DNA of 64,000 nucleotides from Rugamonas rivuli (GTDB lineage: Bacteria; Pseudomonadota; Gammaproteobacteria; Burkholderiales; Burkholderiaceae_D): positions 124,001 to 188,000 of the forward strand of contig NZ_WHUF01000008.1 in NCBI RefSeq assembly GCF_009380165.1. The letters are read 5' to 3'. Below, one piece after another: positions 56,352 through 64,000 of this stretch (its first letter is position 1; every line of letters starts with the position of its first letter). The notes beneath the pieces are model-generated. The model saw nothing but the letters and a program-made list of their open reading frames with translations. It ran no database searches and was not told where the DNA came from. Both the position numbers and the translations under genes were made by a program.

Positions 56352-58751
56352 TTAGAACGTCATGTCCAGGCGCGCGCCGAAGTAGCGTTGGTAGTCGCGC
56401 GGCGGCAGCCATTCGGTGGTGTTGACCACCAGCGGCGCATTGGGCGCCTTGCTGCTCCAGTTGCTATTGGCGTAGCCGTTGTTCAGGCCGGCCGCGTAGC
56501 GCTTGTCGAACAGGTTGTTGACCAGGAAGGTGAACTTGTAGCGGTCCTGCTTGTCCTTCACGCCGAAGCTCAGGTTGGTGATGCTGTACGCGCCCTGTAT
56601 CGTCATCGGATCCTGGCTCAGCGAGAACTGCGTGCGGCTCTGGTAGCGCGTGGTGGCCGCGACGAAGCCATTGAAGCTCTGCGACGGCAGCACCAGATCG
56701 TACTGCCCGCCCAGGTTGACCTTGACCTTGGGCGCATTAGGCAAAGTCTTGCCCGCCAAGTCCTGGACGTTGGTGTTGTTGTACTTCGGGCTGTTGACGC
56801 AGCCGGGGCCGGGGATGGTGCCCGTTCCCGTGGCGTTCAGCACGTTGTAGCACGGGCCGTTCTCGAACGATTGCACGGTGGCCTTGGTGTAGGCGAAGCT
56901 GCCGTTCAGTTGCAGCTCGCGCGTCACGCGCACGCTGCCCTCCAATTCCACCCCCTCCGTGCGCAGGCCGCCGATGCTGTTCAGGCCGGTGCGATACGTG
57001 CCGTCGGCATCGAAAAAGCTCGATGATTGCTGGAAGTTCTTGAAGTTGGTGCGGAACAGCGCCAGGCTGAACATGGCTCGGTTGTCCAGCAGGCTTTGCT
57101 TCAGGCCGATCTCATAGCTGCGCGCGGTCTCCGGCTTGACGGCCGGCAGCTTGGCGGTGGCCGACGTGAAGCCGGACGTCAAATCGTAGGCCACGCCCTT
57201 GTGGCCGGTCGACGCCATGCCGTAGACCATGCTGTCCTTGTCGATGCGGTGCTCCAGGCCCAGCTTGCCGGTGAAGCTCTTGTCGTTGTCTTGCTTGTGG
57301 TAGTACTCGGTCAGCGCGTGCATCTGCGGCGGCACCGTGTAGCGGCGGAAGTTGTAGCCGGTGTCTTCGTCGTTGTAGCGGCCGCCCAGGATCAGGCTGG
57401 TGTTCGGCACGAAGTCCCACGAACCCTGGCCGTAGATGGCCTTGCTGATATTCCACGCATCGGCGCCGTAGGAGGTGCCGTAGGCCTGGATCAGCGGCGC
57501 CTTGGTCAGCTCGCGGTTCAGCCAGTTCTTGCCGTACCACAGGCCGGCGACGTAGCGCACCGCGCCCTTGTCCGGCGAGGTCAGGCGCAGCTCCTGCGTG
57601 GTCGAGTGCACGTCGAACGAACCGTACTGGAACAGGCCGCCGTGCATGCCGGTCGGCTGGCCGTTGGGCAGCAACAGGAAGGGCAGGATGTCGATGTCGG
57701 TGTTGTCGTTGTCCTGGTAATCGTCCATGTGGTAGCGGCCGTAGGACGAGATCGAGCTCAGCGTGTGGCCGGCCAGCGGGCCGTTCGGATCGAAGGCCCA
57801 GTCCAGCTTGACGCCGGTGCCGACGTCGTGGAACTTGCCGCCGGTAGGGTAATCGTTGCGCACGTCGCGGTTGCCCGGACCGATGTTGATGCCGGCCAGT
57901 ACCAGCGAGGCCGGCAGCTGCGGCGCGTTGCGGTAGATGCCGCCCACCGACATGGCGCTGTAGGCGTTGGAGCAGCAGAACTTCTCGGTGCGGTTGTAGT
58001 GCGGCGTCAGCGTGACGGTCAGCTGGTCGGTCGGCGTCCACTCCAGCTTGCCGCTGAGGTTGTCGCCCTTGCTGCCGTTCAGGTGGCCGCCGGTGGTCAG
58101 GTCGTTGAGCGTGCCTTGGTAGCTGGTCTTGCTGGCGGCCAGGCGCATGCGCAGCGTGTCCGACACGGCGCCGCCGACGCTGAAGCCGGCCCGCCATTCA
58201 TGGTCGTCGGTGAGGTAGGTGCTGATGGTGGTCTTGAGCGGTCCGCCGATCGGCTTGGTGGTGATGTTGAGCGCACCGGCGATGGAGCTCTTGCCGAACA
58301 GCGTGGACTGCGGCCCCTTCAGCACCTCGATGCGGTAGACGTCGGCCAAGTCCTTGAAGGCGCCGGCCTGCATGCCCTGCGGGATATCGTCGACGATCAC
58401 CGAGACGTCGGCCTCGACGCCGATGCCCAGCGAGAAGGTGCCGATGCCGCGCATATTGATGCTGAAGTTGCCCGGCTGGCTGCCGTAGGACAGCGTCAGC
58501 GCTGGCGACAGCGACGGGATGTCTTCCAGGTCGCGCACGTTGGAGCGTTGCAGCACGGCGTCGCCGAGCACGGTGATCGAGGCCGGCACGTCTTGCAGGT
58601 TCTGGGCGCGCTTGTTGGCGGTGACGACCACCGATTCGAGCTTGCCGCTGTCTACCGGCGCGGCTTGCTGCGCGGAGGCTGTGCCCAGTCCCAGCAGGGC
58701 GATGGCGACTGCGGCCGTGATGGGCCGCAGCGTGAGGTTGTGAGTGTTCAT
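56352..58751 (-). CDS. TonB-dependent receptor of the pectin/uronate locus
   Basis: A 799-residue outer-membrane receptor with a signal peptide (~1-28, TASAQQ). The plug domain follows (LESVVVTANKRAQNLQDVPASITVL; YRIEVLKGPQSTLFGKSS). The beta-barrel ends in a terminal Phe (RYFGARLDMTF). GGAGACACG before ATG 58751 fixes the start. It is the last gene of the udh-GH105-receptor unit (gap 96 bases), so uptake of rhamnogalacturonan- or uronate-containing oligosaccharides is inferred. Confidence 0.92.
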   Translation of the reverse strand: MNTHNLTLRPITAAVAIALLGLGTASAQQAAPVDSGKLESVVVTANKRAQNLQDVPASITVLGDAVLQRSNVRDLEDIPSLSPALTLSYGSQPGNFSINMRGIGTFSLGIGVEADVSVIVDDIPQGMQAGAFKDLADVYRIEVLKGPQSTLFGKSSIAGALNITTKPIGGPLKTTISTYLTDDHEWRAGFSVGGAVSDTLRMRLAASKTSYQGTLNDLTTGGHLNGSKGDNLSGKLEWTPTDQLTVTLTPHYNRTEKFCCSNAYSAMSVGGIYRNAPQLPASLVLAGINIGPGNRDVRNDYPTGGKFHDVGTGVKLDWAFDPNGPLAGHTLSSISSYGRYHMDDYQDNDNTDIDILPFLLLPNGQPTGMHGGLFQYGSFDVHSTTQELRLTSPDKGAVRYVAGLWYGKNWLNRELTKAPLIQAYGTSYGADAWNISKAIYGQGSWDFVPNTSLILGGRYNDEDTGYNFRRYTVPPQMHALTEYYHKQDNDKSFTGKLGLEHRIDKDSMVYGMASTGHKGVAYDLTSGFTSATAKLPAVKPETARSYEIGLKQSLLDNRAMFSLALFRTNFKNFQQSSSFFDADGTYRTGLNSIGGLRTEGVELEGSVRVTRELQLNGSFAYTKATVQSFENGPCYNVLNATGTGTIPGPGCVNSPKYNNTNVQDLAGKTLPNAPKVKVNLGGQYDLVLPSQSFNGFVAATTRYQSRTQFSLSQDPMTIQGAYSITNLSFGVKDKQDRYKFTFLVNNLFDKRYAAGLNNGYANSNWSSKAPNAPLVVNTTEWLPPRDYQRYFGARLDMTF

Positions 58752-58847
58752 CGTGTCTCCAATTTTTATTAAATGCTTTGTGGAATCGCTTCCACTTATG
58801 ATGAAAAAATACGCCGGCAATCGCGCGGATCGCCGGCGGTGCTGCGC

Positions 58848-61019
58848 TTACTTTGAACTGACCTTCAACGGCGCCTTCAGCTTCTGCGCGTAGTTGCGCA
58901 CGTAGGCCTGCCATGCCGCGCCGTCGGCGAAATCGCCGCTCTTGTTCCAGCCCGCGCCGAAGTAGTAGACGAAGGGCTGGCCCGGTTGCGCCGTGCCCAG
59001 CGTCAGCTGCTGTTTGTCGGCGATGGCGAAGCCGCTGGCGCCGGCCGGCAGGATCACGCCGCAGCCGGTGATGCCGTCGTCGCCATGCTGCGGCTCCCAG
59101 TAGCTGGACCAGCCGCCGGCGGCGTCGGTCACGTAGTCGCCCTGGCCGTCGCGCTGCACGATGCCCACGCCCACCGTCAGCGGGCCTTTGCCGCTGGCGC
59201 TGTAGCGGCTCTCGACGCGGGTCATGTTGGAACCGGCGTCGATGGAGAAGCGCTTCACCTCGGAGACCATGCGGCCATTGCCTGCATCCCATTTGCCGAA
59301 TGTGAGTTCGAACACGGAGCGCAGCGGACCATCGGCCAGCACCTTCCAGCTCTGGAAGTTGGACGAGTTGTGCAGGGCGTTGTCGGCGTAGATGGTGGTG
59401 CCGCCGCAGCCGCGGTTCTGGCCCACGTGGTAGTAGTCCAGGCCTTCGCCTGCGTCCTTGTGATAGGCGCCGGTCTTGTACCACTTGTCCACCACCGGGT
59501 AGCGCACCTTCTTGACCCACACGTCCACGCCGCTGCTGATCAGGTGCTCCTTCGGATCCTTGATGATGGCCGGGCCGTAGACGCGGTGCACGGTGCGGTC
59601 GCTCTCCCACGCGAAGTCGTCCAGGCGCTCCGGCACGAAGCGCGCGTGTGTCTTGACGTCGGCCGGTGGCGCCGCAGCCAGGCGTTCGGCCGGCAGCACC
59701 AGGTAGCGGCGCGTATCGCCGGCCGGCACGTTCACGGAGAACAGCAGCTGCTTGCCGCCGATGACTTGCGAGTTCAGGATCGCCGAGGTGGCGGCGTCCA
59801 TCACCACCGGCGTCTTGATGCCGCCTGCGAGTTTGACTTCGACCAGCTCATCGCCGCGCAGGCCGTCGGTGCCGTTGGCCACGGCGACGGTCTGCGGCTT
59901 GGCCTTGTCCAGCACCGCCATGCGATACACCTCGCTGCCGGCCAGCAGGAAGCCGCCGACGCCATACACTTCGGTGGCGTCGTTGTCGAAGGATTTGGGA
60001 TCCTGGCCGATAGGCTGAACGTGGGTCAGCTTGCCGTCCGCCTGTACGTTGGCCACCAGCGCGCTCCACACCTTCTGCACGGCGGGCTTGTAGGTCTTGG
60101 CGTCGAGCAGTCCCTGGTTGACGCCCCAGGCGAAGGCATAGGCATACAGCGCCGAACCGCTCGATTCCTTCAGCGGATAGCTGGCCGGGTCCAGCAGGCT
60201 GGCCCGCCACAGGCCGTCCGGCTGTTGAAGCGTCAGCAGCTTGGCCGACATCTCCTTGTACTGCTGTTCGAAGCGCGGACGGGCGGGGTGATTGGCCGGC
60301 AGGTATTGCAGCATGCGTACCAGGCCGCCCATCACCCAGCCGTTGCCGCGTCCCCAGTAGACCTTCTCGCCATTGGCTTCGCGCTTGTCGAAGTATTTGC
60401 TGTCGCGGAAGTAGAGGTGGGCTTCCTTGTCGTACAGGTAGTCCGACGTTACCCACCATTCGCTGACGGCGAAGTCCAGGTAGCGCTGGTCGCCGGTGAC
60501 GGACCACAGGCGCAGCCAGGTCGGTGGTCCCATGAACAGCGCGTCGCACCACGACCAGCGGTCCTGGTTGCCCTTGACGGTGAAGTCCAGCGTGCCGGTG
60601 CGGCGGTTGGCCAGGATGTCGTCGAAGCTGGCGCGCATGGCGGCGATCATCTTCGGATCGCGCAATTGCAGATACAGCTCGGCGTAGGTCTGGCCGATGA
60701 TGTGGTCATCCGCGTGGTAGTGGTTGGGGCCCAGCTTCCATTCGTTCTTGTCGCCGACGGCGAGCATGGCGTCGCGGTATTTGCGGTCGCCCGAGATGCC
60801 CACCAGAGCCATGAAGCCGGTATCGCCTACCGCCTGCGTCCAGTCGTCGGTGCGGTGCTTGCTTGGATTGGCGAGCTGCCAGTCCGCCACGCGCTCCATT
60901 GAGTTCAGTACCGCTTTCGGGTTGATGGCGGCCGAAACTTCCGCGGCGAAGACTGATGATGCGGGCAGCGCCGCCGCGAAGGCGGCCAGCACGGCGGCGT
61001 GCAGATACGTTGGATTCAT
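58848..61019 (-). CDS. Fused GH105 unsaturated glycuronyl hydrolase and DUF4861 protein
   Basis: A 723-residue secreted protein. Signal peptide (1-25). The (alpha/alpha)6 GH105/GH88 domain (~30-370) has the likely catalytic Asp159 (WSWCDALFMGPP), a second conserved Asp in ADDHIIGQTYAELY and VYWGRGNGWVMGGL. It is followed by a DUF4861 domain (~380-720; DYYHVGQNRGCGGTTIY). GH105 enzymes remove unsaturated galacturonic acid from rhamnogalacturonan fragments made by lyases. DUF4861 has no assigned reaction; fusion suggests sequential action on one substrate. Confidence 0.88.
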   Translation of the reverse strand: MNPTYLHAAVLAAFAAALPASSVFAAEVSAAINPKAVLNSMERVADWQLANPSKHRTDDWTQAVGDTGFMALVGISGDRKYRDAMLAVGDKNEWKLGPNHYHADDHIIGQTYAELYLQLRDPKMIAAMRASFDDILANRRTGTLDFTVKGNQDRWSWCDALFMGPPTWLRLWSVTGDQRYLDFAVSEWWVTSDYLYDKEAHLYFRDSKYFDKREANGEKVYWGRGNGWVMGGLVRMLQYLPANHPARPRFEQQYKEMSAKLLTLQQPDGLWRASLLDPASYPLKESSGSALYAYAFAWGVNQGLLDAKTYKPAVQKVWSALVANVQADGKLTHVQPIGQDPKSFDNDATEVYGVGGFLLAGSEVYRMAVLDKAKPQTVAVANGTDGLRGDELVEVKLAGGIKTPVVMDAATSAILNSQVIGGKQLLFSVNVPAGDTRRYLVLPAERLAAAPPADVKTHARFVPERLDDFAWESDRTVHRVYGPAIIKDPKEHLISSGVDVWVKKVRYPVVDKWYKTGAYHKDAGEGLDYYHVGQNRGCGGTTIYADNALHNSSNFQSWKVLADGPLRSVFELTFGKWDAGNGRMVSEVKRFSIDAGSNMTRVESRYSASGKGPLTVGVGIVQRDGQGDYVTDAAGGWSSYWEPQHGDDGITGCGVILPAGASGFAIADKQQLTLGTAQPGQPFVYYFGAGWNKSGDFADGAAWQAYVRNYAQKLKAPLKVSSK

Positions 61020-61055
61020 GTGGGCGTCTCGTTTATATTTTTTGAGGTTGGGGCG

Positions 61056-61877
61056 TTATTTGTACATCGGTCCTGCGGTGACGAACGGGCCGCCCTGGTA
61101 GATGGTGGGCGCATCGCCCGCCGCCGGGTAGGCCGCGCTGTCGGGGAAGTTGCCGGCGAACTGGCTGGAGCTGTGCTTCGGCACATAGCCTAGGTGCGAG
61201 GCGTGCTTGTTGTCCCACCATTTGGTCGGATTGTCCGAGGTGCCGAAGGTGATGGTGTGGCCCACGCGCGGCGTGAACAGCGAACAGCGGATCAGCTCCA
61301 CCAGGTCGTCGTAGGCCAGGTAGGTGATCATCATGCGGCTGTTCTTAGGCTCCGGGAAGGAGGAGCCGATGCGCAGGCAGACGGTCTCGGTGCCGAAGCG
61401 GTCGTAGTAGTAGCGCGACAGCGCTTCACCGAAGGCCTTGGAGACGCCGTAGAAACCGTCGGGACGCAGCGGCATCGTCGCGTCGACCAGCTCCGTGGTT
61501 TCGTAGTAGCCCACCACGTGGCTGGAGCTGGCGTAGATCACGCGCTTGACGCCGCACTTGTGCACCGCCTCGTACAGGTGGTGCAGGCCGAGGATGTTGG
61601 CGTTCATGATCGGTTCGAATTTGTCTTCGACCGAGATGCCGCCGAAGTGCAGCACGGCGTCCACACCCTCCATCATGTTCAGCACGAAGTCGCGGTCGCC
61701 CAGGTCGCCGATGACGATCTCCTCGCCCTCGCGTGCAGGGCCGAGATCCTTGACATCGTTCAGGCGAACCACGTCGGCCCAGGCCTTGGCGCGCTCGCGC
61801 AGGATGGTGCCCAGGCCGCCGCCGGCGCCGGTCAGAAGGATGCGTTTGAAGGGTTTTGCGCTAGAAGTATTGGTCAT
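61056..61877 (-). CDS. udh: Uronate dehydrogenase (NAD-dependent)
   Basis: A 273-residue short-chain dehydrogenase/epimerase-family enzyme. NAD-binding GAGGGLG (17-23), SSS in ASSSHVVG, and catalytic Tyr143/Lys147 (YGVSK). Overall resemblance and length fit uronate dehydrogenases, which oxidise galacturonate or glucuronate to aldarolactone. First gene of the leftward unit with the GH105 fusion (gap 36 bases) and TonB receptor. A palindromic operator lies just upstream. A general epimerase is the main alternative. Confidence 0.85.
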   Translation of the reverse strand: MTNTSSAKPFKRILLTGAGGGLGTILRERAKAWADVVRLNDVKDLGPAREGEEIVIGDLGDRDFVLNMMEGVDAVLHFGGISVEDKFEPIMNANILGLHHLYEAVHKCGVKRVIYASSSHVVGYYETTELVDATMPLRPDGFYGVSKAFGEALSRYYYDRFGTETVCLRIGSSFPEPKNSRMMITYLAYDDLVELIRCSLFTPRVGHTITFGTSDNPTKWWDNKHASHLGYVPKHSSSQFAGNFPDSAAYPAAGDAPTIYQGGPFVTAGPMYK

Positions 61878-61889
61878 TTGATGTTTTGT

Positions 61890-61905
61890 GGTTAAACGTT
61901 TAATC
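61890..61905. promoter_or_regulatory. LacI-type operator upstream of udh
   Basis: GGTTAAACGTTTAATC contains the perfect palindrome TTAAACGTTTAA (61892-61903). Its first 12 bases recur exactly at 63090-63101, on the other side of the LacI gene. Confidence 0.7.
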
Positions 61906-62033
61906 GCAAGTATAGCGAATATATTTTCGAGGTCAATCGCTTTCGCATCAATGTAGATATGGTGTGTGGCGGATTTGGCGTGCTAAGATCGACGCGGATG
62001 GCACACTAAAATAAAAACCGATTGACTGGATTG

Positions 62034-63038
62034 ATGAAAAAACCGATACCCACCATCCGCGATGTGGCTGCCGCCGCAGGCGTTTCGACCGCCACCGTGT
62101 CCAAGTTCGTCAACGGCGCCCAGCGTTTTTCGCCGGGGGTGGAGGCGACCATCACGCGGGTCATCGCGGACCTGGGCTATCGTTCCAATCCGCTGGCGGC
62201 GTCGATGATCACGGGCCGCACCAGGAGCATCGGCCTGTCGGTGCTGGACGTCGCCAATCCGCACTTCACCAGCGTGGTCAAGGGCGCCAACCGCGTGGCG
62301 CAGGAACACGGCTACACCCTGCTGCTGGTCGATACCGAGGAAAACCCGGACCGCGAACGCCCGCTGCTGGAGGCGCTGAGCCGCCGCGTGGACGGCATGA
62401 TCGTCATCTCGCGCATACCGGAATCGGAGATGGACTGGATGGTGGCGCTGGAGAAGCCGATGGTGTTCTTCGGCCACCTGGCCGGCCACGATATCCCCTG
62501 GGTGGCGGGTGACGATCACCGGGGCGCCTGCATGTTGACGCGCCACCTCGTGGCGCTGGGCCACCGCAGGATTGCGTACCTGGGCTTTTCCAAGTCGCGC
62601 CGCGATGAAGAGCGCCTGGCCGGCATCCGCGAATGCCTGTCCGCGCATGGCCTGCCGCTGACCGTGCATGACGCGGGCGCACCGTCGGCGCTGGAAGGAG
62701 AGCGCGTGTGCTCGTCCATCATGCTCGGCTCCGAACCTCCCGATGCGCTGATCTGCTACAACGACCTGATGGCGCTGGGTTTCATGAAAGCCGCGCAGAC
62801 ATTGGGCTTCTGCCTTCCTGCCGATATTTCGGTGGCCGGCTTCGACAATATCCAGTTCGGCGCCTACACCTCGCCGCCGCTCACCACCGTCGACCTGCAA
62901 AGCGAACGCCTGGGCGCGGCCGCGATGGAGCAGCTGATCGGGCAGATCGAAGGCAAGCCTGCTCCCGCCTTCAGCATGATCGAGCCGCAGCTGATACTGC
63001 GCGGTTCCACCGCTAGCCGCAACCCTCGCAGCGTTTAG
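62034..63038 (+). CDS. LacI-family repressor of the uronate locus
   Basis: A 334-residue regulator. N-terminal LacI helix-turn-helix (TIRDVAAAAGVSTATVSKFVNG) and hinge (LGYRSNPLAASMITGRT), then the sugar-binding periplasmic-binding-protein domain (ADISVAGFDNIQFGAYTSPPLTTV). It is divergent from udh and precedes the next gene, with like operators on both sides. A uronate or related sugar acid is the likely inducer. ATG 62034 is chosen over TTG 62022. Confidence 0.93.
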   Translation: MKKPIPTIRDVAAAAGVSTATVSKFVNGAQRFSPGVEATITRVIADLGYRSNPLAASMITGRTRSIGLSVLDVANPHFTSVVKGANRVAQEHGYTLLLVDTEENPDRERPLLEALSRRVDGMIVISRIPESEMDWMVALEKPMVFFGHLAGHDIPWVAGDDHRGACMLTRHLVALGHRRIAYLGFSKSRRDEERLAGIRECLSAHGLPLTVHDAGAPSALEGERVCSSIMLGSEPPDALICYNDLMALGFMKAAQTLGFCLPADISVAGFDNIQFGAYTSPPLTTVDLQSERLGAAAMEQLIGQIEGKPAPAFSMIEPQLILRGSTASRNPRSV

Positions 63039-63089
63039 AGCGATTTTTTCACGCGAAGCTTTACGTCTTCAGAAAAATCACATAACATC

Positions 63090-63104
63090 GGTTAAACGTT
63101 TTCC
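63090..63104. promoter_or_regulatory. LacI-type operator before the last gene
   Basis: GGTTAAACGTTTTCC shares its first 12 bases with the udh operator and lies 31 bases before the next ATG. This suggests one repressor for both flanking units. Confidence 0.65.
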
Positions 63105-63134
63105 AAAACAATTCAAACCCGAGACCACCGCCCC

Positions 63135-64000
63135 ATGATTTCAACCCGATTCCGCCTGTCCGCGGTCGCGCTGGCCGCTCTGCTGGCCGGCGGCGCTGCG
63201 GCGCAAACCGCCGCCACCGCGCCGATGAACCGCATCGTGCAGGACAACGCCTATCAGCAGCTGGACTACTTCTTCAAGAAGCTGGTCGCGGAAAAGGAAG
63301 CCATCGTCATCGACGGCTACGCGCCGTTCAAGGCGGGCGACAAATTCCTGCCGGGGAAAGTGGCCGCGGGACTGGGCCACGTTCTGCTCAACAGCGCCAA
63401 GGACGATCCGGCGCTGCCGCAGCGGCTGCGCGACTATCGCGACATCGCCGATATGACGGTCGGCATGGACAACCACACCTGGGGCATCTACTACTACATC
63501 GGCACGCTGGTCAAACTGAAGGAAGCGGGCCTGCTGGAACAGGCGGTCAGCCCGGCCACGCTGGAGAAGCTGCGCAAGCAGCTGGACTGGCGCACCTTCG
63601 TCACGGTGCCGCAGTACGACTTGATCAACCTGCCGACCAACTACTACGGCGTGGCGTTCAGCATCGCGCGCCTGCGCATGCTGATGGGCTGGGAGGACGA
63701 CAGCGGCAGCAAGATCCTGCTCGACAAAATGCTCACGCATTACAAGAAGTACTCGGGCAAGTTCGGCTTCTCCGACGAGACCGACGGCGAAGGGCGCTTC
63801 GACCGCTACAGCATCCTGCTGATCGCCGAGATCTGCGAGCGCTTCCTGGAGACCGGTCTGCAACCGACACCGGAGTTGAAAGGCCTGCTGCGCAAGGCGG
63901 CCGACATCGCGCTCAACGTCAGCAACACCGCCGGCGACGGCTTCAGTTTCGGCCGCAGCCTCGGGCCGTACGGCGAGACGGCGCTGGTCGAGATCCTGTC
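63135..64000 (+). CDS. Secreted protein of the uronate locus, 3' end outside window
   Basis: At least 288 residues, running off the window with no stop codon. Signal peptide (1-23, GGAAAQ), then a helix-rich region with regularly spaced aromatic and Asp/His-containing segments (MDNHTWGIYYYIGTL, LPTNYYGVAFSIARLR, DEDGEGRFDRYS-like DETDGEGRFDRYSIL, FGRSLGPYGETALVEIL). This fits an (alpha/alpha) toroid as in polysaccharide lyases or unsaturated glycuronyl hydrolases, but no family is assigned. The operator upstream places it in the LacI regulon. Confidence 0.7.
   Translation, partial: MISTRFRLSAVALAALLAGGAAAQTAATAPMNRIVQDNAYQQLDYFFKKLVAEKEAIVIDGYAPFKAGDKFLPGKVAAGLGHVLLNSAKDDPALPQRLRDYRDIADMTVGMDNHTWGIYYYIGTLVKLKEAGLLEQAVSPATLEKLRKQLDWRTFVTVPQYDLINLPTNYYGVAFSIARLRMLMGWEDDSGSKILLDKMLTHYKKYSGKFGFSDETDGEGRFDRYSILLIAEICERFLETGLQPTPELKGLLRKAADIALNVSNTAGDGFSFGRSLGPYGETALVEIL

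Overview
The window is a GC-rich chromosomal segment of a betaproteobacterium, most likely Oxalobacteraceae of the Massilia/Duganella type. This is inferred from the leuS-lptE-holA-proA gene order, several PEP-CTERM surface proteins, many c-di-GMP enzymes, TonB-dependent carbohydrate loci and overall codon use. It is mostly ordinary chromosome with a few accessory islands. No rRNA, CRISPR array, transposase or integrase was seen; one tRNA (Gly, CCC) is present.

Layout. 1-8.4 kb: housekeeping genes, all on the + strand: the 3' part of leuS, lptE, holA, proA, hemJ-like, an HCCA-isomerase-like gene, a THUMP-domain RNA methyltransferase and a Bcr/CflA efflux pump. 8.5-14.9 kb: a signalling module with an HDOD-GAF-histidine kinase, a REC-PAS-GGDEF-EAL protein, a Sel1-repeat protein and a small lipoprotein. 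15-19.5 kb: a lone flagellin gene, a LysR/tautomerase/DUF4865 divergent cluster and a strictosidine-synthase-like protein. 19.7-22.4 kb: a PEP-CTERM protein, then three paralogous phage-tail-collar (MdpB-like) proteins and a Tat-type DUF6916-like protein. 22.5-31.2 kb: a metzincin protease, a serine hydrolase, two diguanylate cyclases, tRNA-Gly, a hybrid kinase/LuxR regulator pair and a second PEP-CTERM protein. 31.2-34.4 kb: the OhrR/Ohr peroxide module, an alpha/beta hydrolase and small membrane proteins.

34.5-41.8 kb is a sugar-uptake type locus: a flavin-dependent halogenase, a TonB receptor, an MFS transporter and a GH1 beta-glucosidase. Near-identical LacI-type palindromes lie in both of its control regions. 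41.9-51.9 kb: trmB, a small SBP/HIRAN-like pair, an amidohydrolase, a DMT exporter with a divergent AraC regulator, a DUF1993 protein, a low-GC RES-like toxin plus a probable partner, recQ and uppP. 52.1-54.8 kb: a large secreted M36/M4-like protease and a small secreted protein. 54.9-56.1 kb: a low-GC gene encoding a candidate deaminase-fold protein (HAE plus CxxC). 56.3-64 kb: a pectin/uronate locus (TonB receptor, GH105-DUF4861 fusion, uronate dehydrogenase, LacI regulator, and a secreted protein cut by the window end), with a shared operator-like sequence on both sides of the regulator.

The strongest candidates for undescribed biology are the deaminase-like gene at 54855-56141, the RES-like toxin with its zinc-ribbon partner at 48309-49228, the operator-linked halogenase/beta-glucosidase locus, and the three-collar-protein plus Tat-protein cluster.
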